From assembly GCF_000938255.1 (NCBI RefSeq), contig NZ_JYMR01000026.1, forward strand, positions 1-64,000: DNA of 64,000 bases, in the 5' to 3' direction. The position numbers and the translations under genes were made by a program. Shown piece by piece: positions 40,622 to 48,490 of the stretch; the first letter of the stretch is position 1; every line of letters begins with the position of its first letter. The notes under the pieces were generated by a model. That model searched no databases. It was not told where the DNA came from and saw only the letters and a program-made list of their open reading frames with translations. Source of the DNA: Bradyrhizobium sp. LTSP849 (GTDB lineage: Bacteria > Pseudomonadota > Alphaproteobacteria > Rhizobiales > Xanthobacteraceae).

Positions 40622-41209
40622 TTACGGTGCCTCCTGGCGCGCCAGCGGCTCGCCCAGCGTATGCATCAGCCGGTTGGCCCAGCCGAAGATCGCGGCCGAC
40701 AGCACGAGGTCAATCTGCTCGAGCTCGCTCAGCCCGGCCTCGCCCAGTGCGCGCGCATCATCGGCGCTCGCTTCGATCGGAGTCGTTGAGAGTTTTGTGG
40801 CGAAATTGAACAGTGCCTGCTGGCGCGCCTCCAGCGTGGCATCGCGCTCGTCGGCAAAGATCTCTTCAACGACGTCGTTGCGCCCGGAGTAACTGATGAA
40901 GCGTGAGGCGTGAACGGCGGCGCAATAGATACAGCGGTTGACGACCGAGGCACTCAGCGCGCCGAGCTCGCGCTCGGCCGGAGACAAGCCGTCCTTGCCA
41001 TACATGATGAGGTTGAACAGCGGCGAGCGCACCGCAAGCGATTCCGGGTCATGCGCCAGCGTCAGCACGTAAGGCGAGACGCCCTTGTTGGACGGCGTGA
41101 CCTTCATCGCTGCGAGCTGCTCGGATGTCGCCGAGGCGAGCTCGACCGGCGTGACATAGGGCGACCAGATCGGGATCGTGACGGTGAAGCTGTGGACGAT
41201 TTCGCTCAT
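40622..41209 (-). CDS. AhpD-like alkylhydroperoxidase domain protein (Avi_7169 type)
   Basis: A 195-aa CMD protein with an intact AhpD motif RCIYCAAVH (CxxC plus His). The start EIVHSFTVTIPIWSPYVTP and the NKGVSPYVLTLAHDPE region match what I recall as the Avi_7169 family. ATG overlaps the stop of the upstream CMD gene (ATGA), so synthesis is coupled. The longer ORF upstream of this ATG is out-of-frame shadow of that gene. Confidence 0.82.
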   Translation of the reverse strand: MSEIVHSFTVTIPIWSPYVTPVELASATSEQLAAMKVTPSNKGVSPYVLTLAHDPESLAVRSPLFNLIMYGKDGLSPAERELGALSASVVNRCIYCAAVHASRFISYSGRNDVVEEIFADERDATLEARQQALFNFATKLSTTPIEASADDARALGEAGLSELEQIDLVLSAAIFGWANRLMHTLGEPLARQEAP

Positions 41210-41697
41210 CGGGCTTCGACCTCTTTCAGGAGCTTGAGGCCGGCCAGGACCCGCAGTTGGTAGTTCACGAAGGCGGCGAGCTCGGACAGCCGCACGATAT
41301 CGGCCTCGCTGGCGCCAGCCGCCTTCAGCGACACGATGTCCTGCCGCGTCGCCTCGCGCGGCGACAGCGTCAGCAGGTCGGTGTGGCGGGCCATGGCATC
41401 GTGCAGAGGATCGCCGCACACGCCGTCGGGCCGGGCGAGCGTAGCCAAGTCGAGATCGCTCGCATGCGCCAGATAGGATTCGTAATGCGCGGTCAGCGCC
41501 TCGTCGCCGACATGCCGGCACATCCGCGCCGCGAGTGCCGCCCGCAAGCCGTGGCTCAGTCCGCCGGGCTCACGCGGCAGCAGCACCGCGTCATGGGCGG
41601 CTTCGCTCAGGCGCAAAATCTCGGCACGCGCAAGCAGAGCCTGGCCGAGCCGTGACGCCACGGGCACACCGGCAATGGTTTCGATCAGCGTGGTCAA
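41206..41697 (-). CDS. CMD domain protein (Avi_7170 type), non-redox partner
   Basis: A 163-aa CMD-fold protein that lacks the CxxC motif. The best start is the TTG at 41697 (TTLIETIAGVPVAS), whose TTGA overlaps the stop of the cysteine-synthase-like gene. Its pairing with the redox-active CMD gene downstream suggests a two-subunit complex. I recall the pair as a conserved but uncharacterised family pair. Confidence 0.8.
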   Translation of the reverse strand: MTTLIETIAGVPVASRLGQALLARAEILRLSEAAHDAVLLPREPGGLSHGLRAALAARMCRHVGDEALTAHYESYLAHASDLDLATLARPDGVCGDPLHDAMARHTDLLTLSPREATRQDIVSLKAAGASEADIVRLSELAAFVNYQLRVLAGLKLLKEVEAR

Positions 41698-42857
41698 GCA
41701 GCACTCCGTGGGCTCTGTGGATTGGGGACGTCCTCGACGGCGAGCGCCAGCGGCTGCGCCGTATCCAGGAACGACGACAAGGCAGCTTCGAACGGCACCG
41801 GATCGAGGCCGCGGGCGTTCAGCCATGCGGGATCATAATAGGTCTGCCGGTAGCGCTCGCCGGAATCGCAGATCAGCGTGACCAGCGATCCGTTTTGGCC
41901 GGCGCTGCGCATCTCCGAAGCAATGCGGCACAGCGCCAGGAAATTGGTGCCGGTCGAGCCGCCGACAGACCGGCGCAGCCGGCGCGACAGCACATTCATC
42001 GCCGCGATCGTCGCCACATCCGGGATCTTCATCATGCGGTCGACGACGCCCGGCACGAAGGAGGGTTCGCAGCGCGGACGGCCGACGCCTTCGATCAGTG
42101 ACGGCCGCTCGCAAACATGGGAGCGGTCCTGCGAACGGAAGCAGTCGAAGAAGGCGGAATGCTCGACATCGGCGACGCACAGCCGCGTCGGATACTGGCG
42201 ATAGCGCAAATAGCGTCCGATGGTGGCCGACGTGCCGCCGGTGCCGGCGCCCATCACGATCCAGTCCGGCAGCGGGCGAGGCTCGCCCTTCAATTGCGTG
42301 AAGATCGACTCGGCGATGTTGTTGTTGCCGCGCCAGTCGGTGGCACGCTCGGCGAAGGTGAACTGATCCATGTAGTGGCCGTTCAGGCGGGTGGCGAGCG
42401 CGGCAGCCTCCGCATAGAGCGTGCGGCCGTCGTCGATCAGATGGCAATTGCCGCCATAGTGGGTGATCGCGGCGATCTTCTCCGCCGACGTCGTGCGCGG
42501 CATCACGGCGTAGAAGGGCACGCCGATCATCTGCGCGAAATAGGCTTCCGACACCGCGGTCGATCCCGACGAGGCCTCGATGACAGGCGTGCCTTCGCGG
42601 ATATGGCCGTTGCAGAGCGCGTAGAGGAACAGCGAGCGCGCCAGCCGATGCTTCAGGCTGCCGGTCGGATGCGTGGACTCGTCCTTCAGATAGATGTCGA
42701 TGCCGGCGAGCGCCGGCACGATCAGCCGGATCAGATGGGTGTCGGCGGTGCGGCACTGGTCGGCCTCGATCGCGGCCACGGCCTCGTCCACCCAGCCGCG
42801 CTGATAGGCCGGTCCGGCCGGATTGTGCTGGCGAAAGGGGGGCGGCTCCATCGGCAT
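41694..42857 (-). CDS. Cysteine-synthase-family PLP enzyme
   Basis: A 387-aa fold-type II PLP enzyme. The PLP lysine lies in THPTGSLKHRLA, the cofactor-binding loop is EASSGSTAVS and the phosphate loop is GAGTGGTSATIG. A C-terminal extension after about residue 300 is longer than in CysK. The family includes cysteine synthases, cystathionine synthases and desulfhydrases. Coupling to two CMD genes is unlike standard cysteine synthesis, so a specialised role in sulfur or amino-acid catabolism is suggested. Confidence 0.85.
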   Translation of the reverse strand: MPMEPPPFRQHNPAGPAYQRGWVDEAVAAIEADQCRTADTHLIRLIVPALAGIDIYLKDESTHPTGSLKHRLARSLFLYALCNGHIREGTPVIEASSGSTAVSEAYFAQMIGVPFYAVMPRTTSAEKIAAITHYGGNCHLIDDGRTLYAEAAALATRLNGHYMDQFTFAERATDWRGNNNIAESIFTQLKGEPRPLPDWIVMGAGTGGTSATIGRYLRYRQYPTRLCVADVEHSAFFDCFRSQDRSHVCERPSLIEGVGRPRCEPSFVPGVVDRMMKIPDVATIAAMNVLSRRLRRSVGGSTGTNFLALCRIASEMRSAGQNGSLVTLICDSGERYRQTYYDPAWLNARGLDPVPFEAALSSFLDTAQPLALAVEDVPNPQSPRSAA

Positions 42858-42874
42858 GACCTGAACCTCTCATA

Positions 42875-42899
42875 ATACTTCTTGCACATCAAGAAATAT
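42875..42899. promoter_or_regulatory. LysR-type operator between divergent operons
   Basis: TTCTTG-CACAT-CAAGAA (42879-42895) is a perfect inverted repeat. The arms extend to 10 bp with one mismatch (ATACTTCTTG / CAAGAAATAT). It fits the T-N11-A pattern of LysR-type sites and sits in the 74-bp spacer between lysR and the PLP-enzyme gene. Confidence 0.65.
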
Positions 42900-42931
42900 T
42901 GTTCATTCTATATCCACATAATACAAACGAT

Positions 42932-43918
42932 ATGGCCATGAACCAGGACGTTATCGACATCCGCCTTCTCGAGGCCTTCGCCGCCGTGATGTCGGCCGGC
43001 AGCATCACCGGCGCGGCGCGGCTGCTTGGCCGTTCGCAGCCGGTCGTGACGCGTCAGATCCAGGATCTCGAGGCTGACGTCGGCTATCTCCTGTTCACCC
43101 GGAACGGCCCGCGCATCAGCCCGACGTCGAAGGGCGTGCTGTTTCATGCCGAGGTCGAGCGGCTGCTGATGGGCTTGAAGCACATCCGCCAGCGCGCCAA
43201 TGCGATCGGCGCGGGTGCGCTTCCGGTTCTAAGTCTGGCGGCGATCCCGGCACTGGCAGCCGGCTTCGTCCCGGCCGCGCTTGCAGCGCTCGAACGCGAG
43301 TTGCTGCCAAGCCAGGTCCACGTGCAGGCGCTCTCGGCCGAGAACGTCGTGCAATCGGTGCTGTCGCAGTCGGTCGATTTCGGCCTTGCGAGCCTGCCGA
43401 TCCAGCATCCCGGGCTCGACGTGCAGTGGGTCTGCGAGGTGCCGTGCGTCGCGTGCCTCGCGATGGATCATCCGCTGGCGAAGAAGAAGGTCATTCGCCT
43501 GAAGGATCTCGGCGGCGTCCGGTTGCTGACGATGGCCAACCCCTACCGGCTGCGCCGCCGCGTGGAGGAAGCGCTGGAGCGCGAGGGTGTCGTGCCCGCT
43601 GAGGTCATCGACACCAACGCTTCACTGACCGCGATCGCCATGGCGAAGCAGTCGCTCGGCATCGCCGTGGTCGAGCCGGTGCTGACCTCCAGCCTGCCGG
43701 TGGAGGGCGTCGTCACCCGGCCCCTGGACGTATCCATTCCCTTCCTGTTCGCCGCGATTGCGCCGACCGGGCGCGAGCTGACGCCGACGGTTGCCGCGCT
43801 CAACGACGCACTGCGCGCCGCGGTCGCGCTGATGCCCGGCGCGAGGCTGCATAGCGGTGCCGCCGCGCTGGCCGAGGCCGGCGACGAAACCAGTGAATTC
43901 GAGAAAGCCCCCTCATGA
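42932..43918 (+). CDS. LysR-family transcriptional regulator
   Basis: A 328-aa regulator. The HTH is at about residues 20-42 (VMSAGSITGAARLLGRSQPVVTRQI) and the ligand-binding domain begins near 95. ATG 42932 is used; ATG 42938 is equally possible. It is divergent from the PLP-enzyme/CMD operon and overlaps the monooxygenase start by 4 bp, so it likely controls both directions. Confidence 0.9.
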   Translation: MAMNQDVIDIRLLEAFAAVMSAGSITGAARLLGRSQPVVTRQIQDLEADVGYLLFTRNGPRISPTSKGVLFHAEVERLLMGLKHIRQRANAIGAGALPVLSLAAIPALAAGFVPAALAALERELLPSQVHVQALSAENVVQSVLSQSVDFGLASLPIQHPGLDVQWVCEVPCVACLAMDHPLAKKKVIRLKDLGGVRLLTMANPYRLRRRVEEALEREGVVPAEVIDTNASLTAIAMAKQSLGIAVVEPVLTSSLPVEGVVTRPLDVSIPFLFAAIAPTGRELTPTVAALNDALRAAVALMPGARLHSGAAALAEAGDETSEFEKAPS

Positions 43919-45375
43919 CGACGATGACACCTGACGCGGCAGGCCTCGCGGCTCTTGAAGAGCGCCTGAAGCAGGATCTGGCTTGGCTCGAACTGCCCAC
44001 CAAGTCATGGGTGCCGCGCCGTGTCGTCGATGGCGCGGGCGTCGTCGACGTCGTCATCGTCGGCGCCGGCATGGCCGGCCTCGTCGCCTCCGCCATGCTC
44101 AGGCGCCTCGGTGTCGACAACCAGCTCGTGCTCGACCGCGCGCGGGCCGGCGAGGAAGGTCCCTGGGTCACGTTCGCCCGGATGCGGACGCTGCGCTCGC
44201 CCAAGGAATTGACCGGACCCGCGATGGGCATGCCGGCACTGACCTTCCGCGCCTTCTACGAGGCACAATATGGCAAGCAAGCCTGGCAGGCGCTCGACCG
44301 CGCGCCGCGCACGATGTGGATGGATTACCTGATCTGGTACCGCAAGGTGCTGGGTCTGCCGGTCCGCAACGGGGTCTCGGTCGAGCGAATCGACGCGCGC
44401 CCCGATGGCCTGTTCGCACTCGACGTCAGCGAGGACGGTGCGTCGCGACAGATTCTCGCGCGCCATGTCGTGCTGGCGACGGGCCGCGACGGCCTCGGCG
44501 GCGCTTACGTGCCGCCGCTCGTCGATGGCATCGACCGGCGTTTCTGGGCACATTCCTCCGCCGCCATCGACTTCGAGAGATTTCGCGGCAGACGCGTTGC
44601 AGTCGTCGGCGCGGGCGCATCCGCGATGGACAACGCAGCGATCGCGCTGGAAGCCGGCGCAGCGCGCCTCGACCTCTTCATCCGGCGCGCGGACATCCCG
44701 CGCGTCAACAAGTTCACCGGCATCGGCAGCCAGGGCGTCGTGCACGGCTTTGCCGGCCTGACGGATGATTGGAAATGGCGTTTCCTCGATCACACGCTGA
44801 AGGCGCAGACGCCACCGCCGCGCCAGAGCGTGCTGCGCGTCTCCGCCTATCCGCAGGCGCATTTTCATCTCGCAAGCCCCATCAATGATCTCGTCGTCGA
44901 ACGAGATCATCTCATGCTGACGACGCCGAAGGGTCGCTACGCGACCGATTTCATCATCTTCGGCACGGGCTTCAAGGTCGACCTCGCGTTGCACGACGAG
45001 CTTGCCGCCTTCGCGCCGCATATCCGGTTCTGGCGCGACCGCTTCCCGACGCCTGCCGGCATGGACAATGCGGAGCTGGAGAACTCGCCAGACCTCGGCG
45101 ACAGCTTCCAGTTCCTGGAGAAGGAGCCCGGCGCCTGCCCGATACTGGCGCGGCTGCACTGCTTCAACTATCCGGCGACGCTCAGCCACGGAAAACTCTC
45201 CGGCGATATCCCTGCGATCAGCGAGGGCGCCGACCGGCTCGCGCGCGGCATCGTCGGCCGCCTGTTCGTCGAGGATCGCGAGATCCATTTCGCCAGCCTC
45301 AAGGCGTTCGCCACGCCGGAACTCGCCGGCGACGAATGGCAGGATGCCGACGCCACCCATCAACCCGCCGAATAG
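43915..45375 (+). CDS. FAD-dependent monooxygenase-like oxidoreductase
   Basis: A 486-aa flavoprotein with two nucleotide-binding folds: VVIVGAGMAGLVASAM (FAD, about residue 46) and VAVVGAGASAMDNA (NADPH, about 225). ATGTGF (FGTGF) near 345 is the third family signature. A Baeyer-Villiger FxGxxxHxxxW fingerprint is not obvious, though HSSAAIDFERFRGRRVAVVG lies in that place. Translationally coupled to lysR. The substrate is unknown. Confidence 0.85.
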   Translation: MTTMTPDAAGLAALEERLKQDLAWLELPTKSWVPRRVVDGAGVVDVVIVGAGMAGLVASAMLRRLGVDNQLVLDRARAGEEGPWVTFARMRTLRSPKELTGPAMGMPALTFRAFYEAQYGKQAWQALDRAPRTMWMDYLIWYRKVLGLPVRNGVSVERIDARPDGLFALDVSEDGASRQILARHVVLATGRDGLGGAYVPPLVDGIDRRFWAHSSAAIDFERFRGRRVAVVGAGASAMDNAAIALEAGAARLDLFIRRADIPRVNKFTGIGSQGVVHGFAGLTDDWKWRFLDHTLKAQTPPPRQSVLRVSAYPQAHFHLASPINDLVVERDHLMLTTPKGRYATDFIIFGTGFKVDLALHDELAAFAPHIRFWRDRFPTPAGMDNAELENSPDLGDSFQFLEKEPGACPILARLHCFNYPATLSHGKLSGDIPAISEGADRLARGIVGRLFVEDREIHFASLKAFATPELAGDEWQDADATHQPAE

Positions 45376-45400
45376 GCCGAACCGGACAGGCAAGCGAGAG

Positions 45401-46705
45401 ATGCAAACGAACAGAAAAGCCATCGCGGCCGCGATCGCCGGCAATGCGATGGAGTGGTACGATTTCACGGTGTTCGCGCTGATGACACCGGTCATCAAGA
45501 ACCTGTTTTTTCCGGTCGACCCGAAAGTTCCGGGCAGTGAGATCAACGCGCTGCTGCTGACCACCGCGCTATTCGGCTCCGGCTTCTTCATGCGGCCGAT
45601 CGGCGGCCTCGTGCTCGGCTATTTCGGCGATCGCAAGGGCCGGAAGGCGGCGATGACGCTCGGCATGGGCATCATGGCGCTCTCCGTCGCGCTGTTGGCA
45701 TTGACGCCGACCTACGCCACGGCCGGCATTGCGGCGCCGCTGATCGTGCTGCTGGCGCGGCTGTTGCAAGGCTTTTCGGTCGGCGGCGAGTTCGGCACCT
45801 CGACCGCCTATCTGATCGAAGCGGCGCCTCCCGGCCGCACCGGCTTCTATGGCTCGTGGCAAATCGCGGGCCAGCTCATGGCCAACGTGCTCGGCGCAGT
45901 GCTGGGCGTCGCCCTGACGCTGACGTTCACGCAGGAGCAGCTTGCCGCCGGCGCCTGGCGCATTCCCTTCTTCGTCGGCCTCGTGATCGTTCCGATCCTG
46001 CTCTATATGCGCGCCAGCGTCATCGAGCCCGAATCCTCCCGGCGCAGCATGGCGACGGTGCACAAGGAAAGTTTCATCGCCGCGCTGAAGAATCCCGGCC
46101 GCAATTTCCTGATCGGCATGGGCATGGTGGTCGCGAGCGCCGTGTCGTTCTATGTCACCTTCGGCTACACCGTGACCTACGCCAAGGAGGTGCTGAAGCT
46201 GCCGCTGATGCAGAGTTTCCTGGTGCAGATGATCGCGGCGATCGTGATGGTGATCGTGGTGCCCGCGGCGGGCGCCATCTCCGACCGCTATCCGCGCAAG
46301 CCGCTGCTGCTGGTCTCGCTGATCGGCTATTTCGTCTCGCTCTATCCGCTCTATGCCTGGGTGATCTCCGAACCGTCGATCACAAAGCTCCTGATCGCCC
46401 AAGTCGTGATCGGCTTCTTCGGCGCCTTCTTCCTCGGTGTCTACTGCACCACGCTGGTCGAGCTGTTCCCGATCCGCATCCGCTCGACCGCGCTCGCGAT
46501 CGTCAACAATGTCGCGGTGCTGGTGTTCGGCGGCTTCGCCCAGTTCTTCGTGACCTGGCTGATCGCCCTCACCGGCTCCCCGCTGGCGCCGATCTTCTAT
46601 GTGATGATAGGCGTCGGGCTCGGGCTGATCGCGGTGATCGCGATGCGGCCGGAGGATGCCGGGCAGGAGCAGGTCGCGGACGGCGTCGTCGAACAGGCGT
46701 CGTGA
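45401..46705 (+). CDS. MFS transporter, metabolite:H+ symporter type
   Basis: A 434-aa permease with 12 predicted helices. GNAMEWYDF near the N-terminus and GYFGDRKGRKAAM in loop 2-3 are typical of the MHS group (ShiA, ProP, KgtP). It lies 25 bp after the monooxygenase and probably imports the substrate of the cluster. The substrate is not deducible. Confidence 0.9.
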   Translation: MQTNRKAIAAAIAGNAMEWYDFTVFALMTPVIKNLFFPVDPKVPGSEINALLLTTALFGSGFFMRPIGGLVLGYFGDRKGRKAAMTLGMGIMALSVALLALTPTYATAGIAAPLIVLLARLLQGFSVGGEFGTSTAYLIEAAPPGRTGFYGSWQIAGQLMANVLGAVLGVALTLTFTQEQLAAGAWRIPFFVGLVIVPILLYMRASVIEPESSRRSMATVHKESFIAALKNPGRNFLIGMGMVVASAVSFYVTFGYTVTYAKEVLKLPLMQSFLVQMIAAIVMVIVVPAAGAISDRYPRKPLLLVSLIGYFVSLYPLYAWVISEPSITKLLIAQVVIGFFGAFFLGVYCTTLVELFPIRIRSTALAIVNNVAVLVFGGFAQFFVTWLIALTGSPLAPIFYVMIGVGLGLIAVIAMRPEDAGQEQVADGVVEQAS

Positions 46706-46711
46706 AGTCGC

Positions 46712-47176
46712 TCAAAACTCCAGCGGCGCGTTGTCGACGACTTCCTTCATCACGAAGAAGGTGCGGGTCTGCCGCACACCGGGCAGCGCGATGAGCTGCT
46801 CGCCATGGATGCGGTTGAAATCCTCCATGTCGCCGACGCGGATCTTGAGGAAGTAATCGAAGTCGCCGGCGACGAGGTGGCAGTCGAGCACGAATTTCAG
46901 CTTGACGATCGCCTGCTCGAAGATGGCAAAACTCTCCGGCGTCGAGCGGTCGAGCACGACGCCGACCATCACCAGCGTGCCCTTCCCCACCTTCTTCGGC
47001 GCAACCATGGCGCGGACGGTGGCGATGAAGCCGTCCTCGACCAGGCGCTGGGTGCGGCGGTGGCAGGTGGCGGGGCTGATCGCGACGGTTTCGGCCAGCT
47101 CGGCGTTGCTCAGCCGGCCGTTATTTTGCAGCAATCTCAGCATCTTAAGGTCAGTGCGGTCGAGACGAGGCGACAT
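46712..47176 (-). CDS. acdR: Lrp/AsnC-family regulator of ACC deaminase
   Basis: A 154-aa Lrp-type regulator: HTH at about 20-45 (LSNAELAETVAISPATCHRRTQ) and an RAM ligand domain (VGDMEDFNRIHGEQL). The position divergent from acdS, with shared operators, is the classic acdR arrangement of rhizobia and Pseudomonas. The name rests on that context. Confidence 0.88.
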   Translation of the reverse strand: MSPRLDRTDLKMLRLLQNNGRLSNAELAETVAISPATCHRRTQRLVEDGFIATVRAMVAPKKVGKGTLVMVGVVLDRSTPESFAIFEQAIVKLKFVLDCHLVAGDFDYFLKIRVGDMEDFNRIHGEQLIALPGVRQTRTFFVMKEVVDNAPLEF

Positions 47177-47181
47177 GGAAG

Positions 47182-47268
47182 ATACTTCCGTAATTGATGT
47201 TTAATACGGAAGAAGTATTAGCCAATGGCGATATTCTCGCAAGATATCGCGCAATATAGGCGCAATAT
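47182..47268. promoter_or_regulatory. acdR/acdS operator region
   Basis: CTTCCGTA (47185-47192) and TACGGAAG (47205-47212) form an 8-bp inverted repeat next to the acdR start. Further in, CGCAAGATAT (47238), CGCAATAT (47250) and CGCAATAT (47261) repeat at 12- and 11-bp intervals, one helical turn apart. GCGATAT / ATATCGC (47228-47250) is another inverted repeat. Lrp-type regulators bind such phased sites. Confidence 0.55.
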
Positions 47269-47339
47269 TCGAGAGCACATTTTTCCAAGCCGATGCTAGT
47301 CACATCTCGAACACCAACGCCAATCGGGATGACCTGACG

Positions 47340-48353
47340 ATGCTCGAGAAATTTGCGCGCTACCCGCTGACCTTCGGCCCCACACCCATCGAGAAGCTGG
47401 ACCGGCTGTCAAAGCACCTCGGCGGCAATGTCGAAATCTATGCCAAGCGCGAGGACTGCAATTCCGGCCTCGCTTATGGCGGCAACAAGCTGCGCAAGCT
47501 CGAATACATCATTCCCGACGCGATCGCCTCCAACGCCGACACGCTGGTCTCGATCGGCGGCGTGCAGTCGAACCACACCCGCATGATCGCGGCGGTCGCC
47601 GCCAAGATCGGCATGAAGTGCCGCCTGGTGCAGGAAGCCTGGGTGCCGCACGAGGACGCGGTCTATGACCGCGTCGGCAACATCATGCTCTCGCGCATCA
47701 TGGGCGCCGACGTTCGCCTGGTCGACGACGGCTTCGACATCGGCATCCGCAAGAGCTGGGAGCAGGCGATCGACGAGGTGAAGGCGGCGGGCGGCAAGCC
47801 CTACGCGATTCCGGCCGGCGCCTCCGTGCACAAATTTGGCGGGCTTGGCTATGTCGGCTTCGCCGAAGAGGTGCGCAAGCAGGAAGCCGAGCTCGGCTTC
47901 AAGTTCGACTACATCGTGGTCTGCACCGTGACCGGCTCGACCCATGCCGGCATGCTGGTGGGCTTTGCTGCCGACGGCCGCGCGCGAAAGGTGATCGGCA
48001 TCGATGCGTCGTTCACGCCGGCGCAGACCAAGGCGCAGGTGCTCTCGATCGCCCAGAACACCGCGAAACTCGTCGAGCTCGGCAAGGACATCGTTGCAGA
48101 CGACGTCGTGCTGATCGAGGACTACGCCTATCCCGCCTATGGCGTGCCGTCGGAGGAGACCAAGGAGGCGATCCGCCTCTCCGCACGGCTCGAAGCCATG
48201 ATCACCGACCCCGTCTACGAGGGCAAGTCGATGCAGGGCCTGATCGACCTGACCCAGAAGGGCCATTTCGAGAAGGGCGCGAAGATTCTGTACGCTCATC
48301 TCGGTGGCGCGCCGGCGCTGAACGGCTATGGGTACGCGTTCCGGAACGGCTGA
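47340..48353 (+). CDS. acdS: 1-aminocyclopropane-1-carboxylate (ACC) deaminase
   Basis: A 337-aa fold-type II PLP enzyme that splits ACC, the plant ethylene precursor, into ammonia and 2-oxobutyrate. The PLP lysine is in YGGNKLRKLEY and QSNHTRM follows. VYEGKSMQG and HLGGAPALNGY keep the Glu and Leu held to separate true ACC deaminases from D-cysteine desulfhydrase. Full length. It suggests plant association. Confidence 0.95.
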   Translation: MLEKFARYPLTFGPTPIEKLDRLSKHLGGNVEIYAKREDCNSGLAYGGNKLRKLEYIIPDAIASNADTLVSIGGVQSNHTRMIAAVAAKIGMKCRLVQEAWVPHEDAVYDRVGNIMLSRIMGADVRLVDDGFDIGIRKSWEQAIDEVKAAGGKPYAIPAGASVHKFGGLGYVGFAEEVRKQEAELGFKFDYIVVCTVTGSTHAGMLVGFAADGRARKVIGIDASFTPAQTKAQVLSIAQNTAKLVELGKDIVADDVVLIEDYAYPAYGVPSEETKEAIRLSARLEAMITDPVYEGKSMQGLIDLTQKGHFEKGAKILYAHLGGAPALNGYGYAFRNG

Positions 48354-48392
48354 GGCATAAGGGAAGCGGGACGACTCTCGCCTCCTCATCTT

Positions 48393-48478
48393 GTAGCCCG
48401 GATGGAGCGAAGCGTAATCCGGGACTCGCACAATACGGAAAGACTGCCCCGGATTTCGCTTCGCTCCATCCGGGCTAC
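48393..48478. repeat. Palindromic repeat with 22-bp perfect arms
   Basis: The arms 48393-48414 and 48457-48478 are exact reverse complements (inner motif GATGGAGCGAAGCG), with a 42-nt loop. It lies between acdS and the converging recQ and has the look of a dispersed repeat; it can also fold as a terminator. Confidence 0.8.
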
Positions 48479-48490
48479 GATCGGGATGCT

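Noticed and set aside
44005..45591. 528-aa ORF antisense to the monooxygenase
   Set aside because: A shadow frame. The opposite strand carries clear nucleotide-binding motifs and a coupled start.
47340..48353. D-cysteine desulfhydrase instead of ACC deaminase
   Set aside because: The Glu in VYEGKS and Leu in HLGG plus the divergent Lrp regulator favour ACC deaminase.
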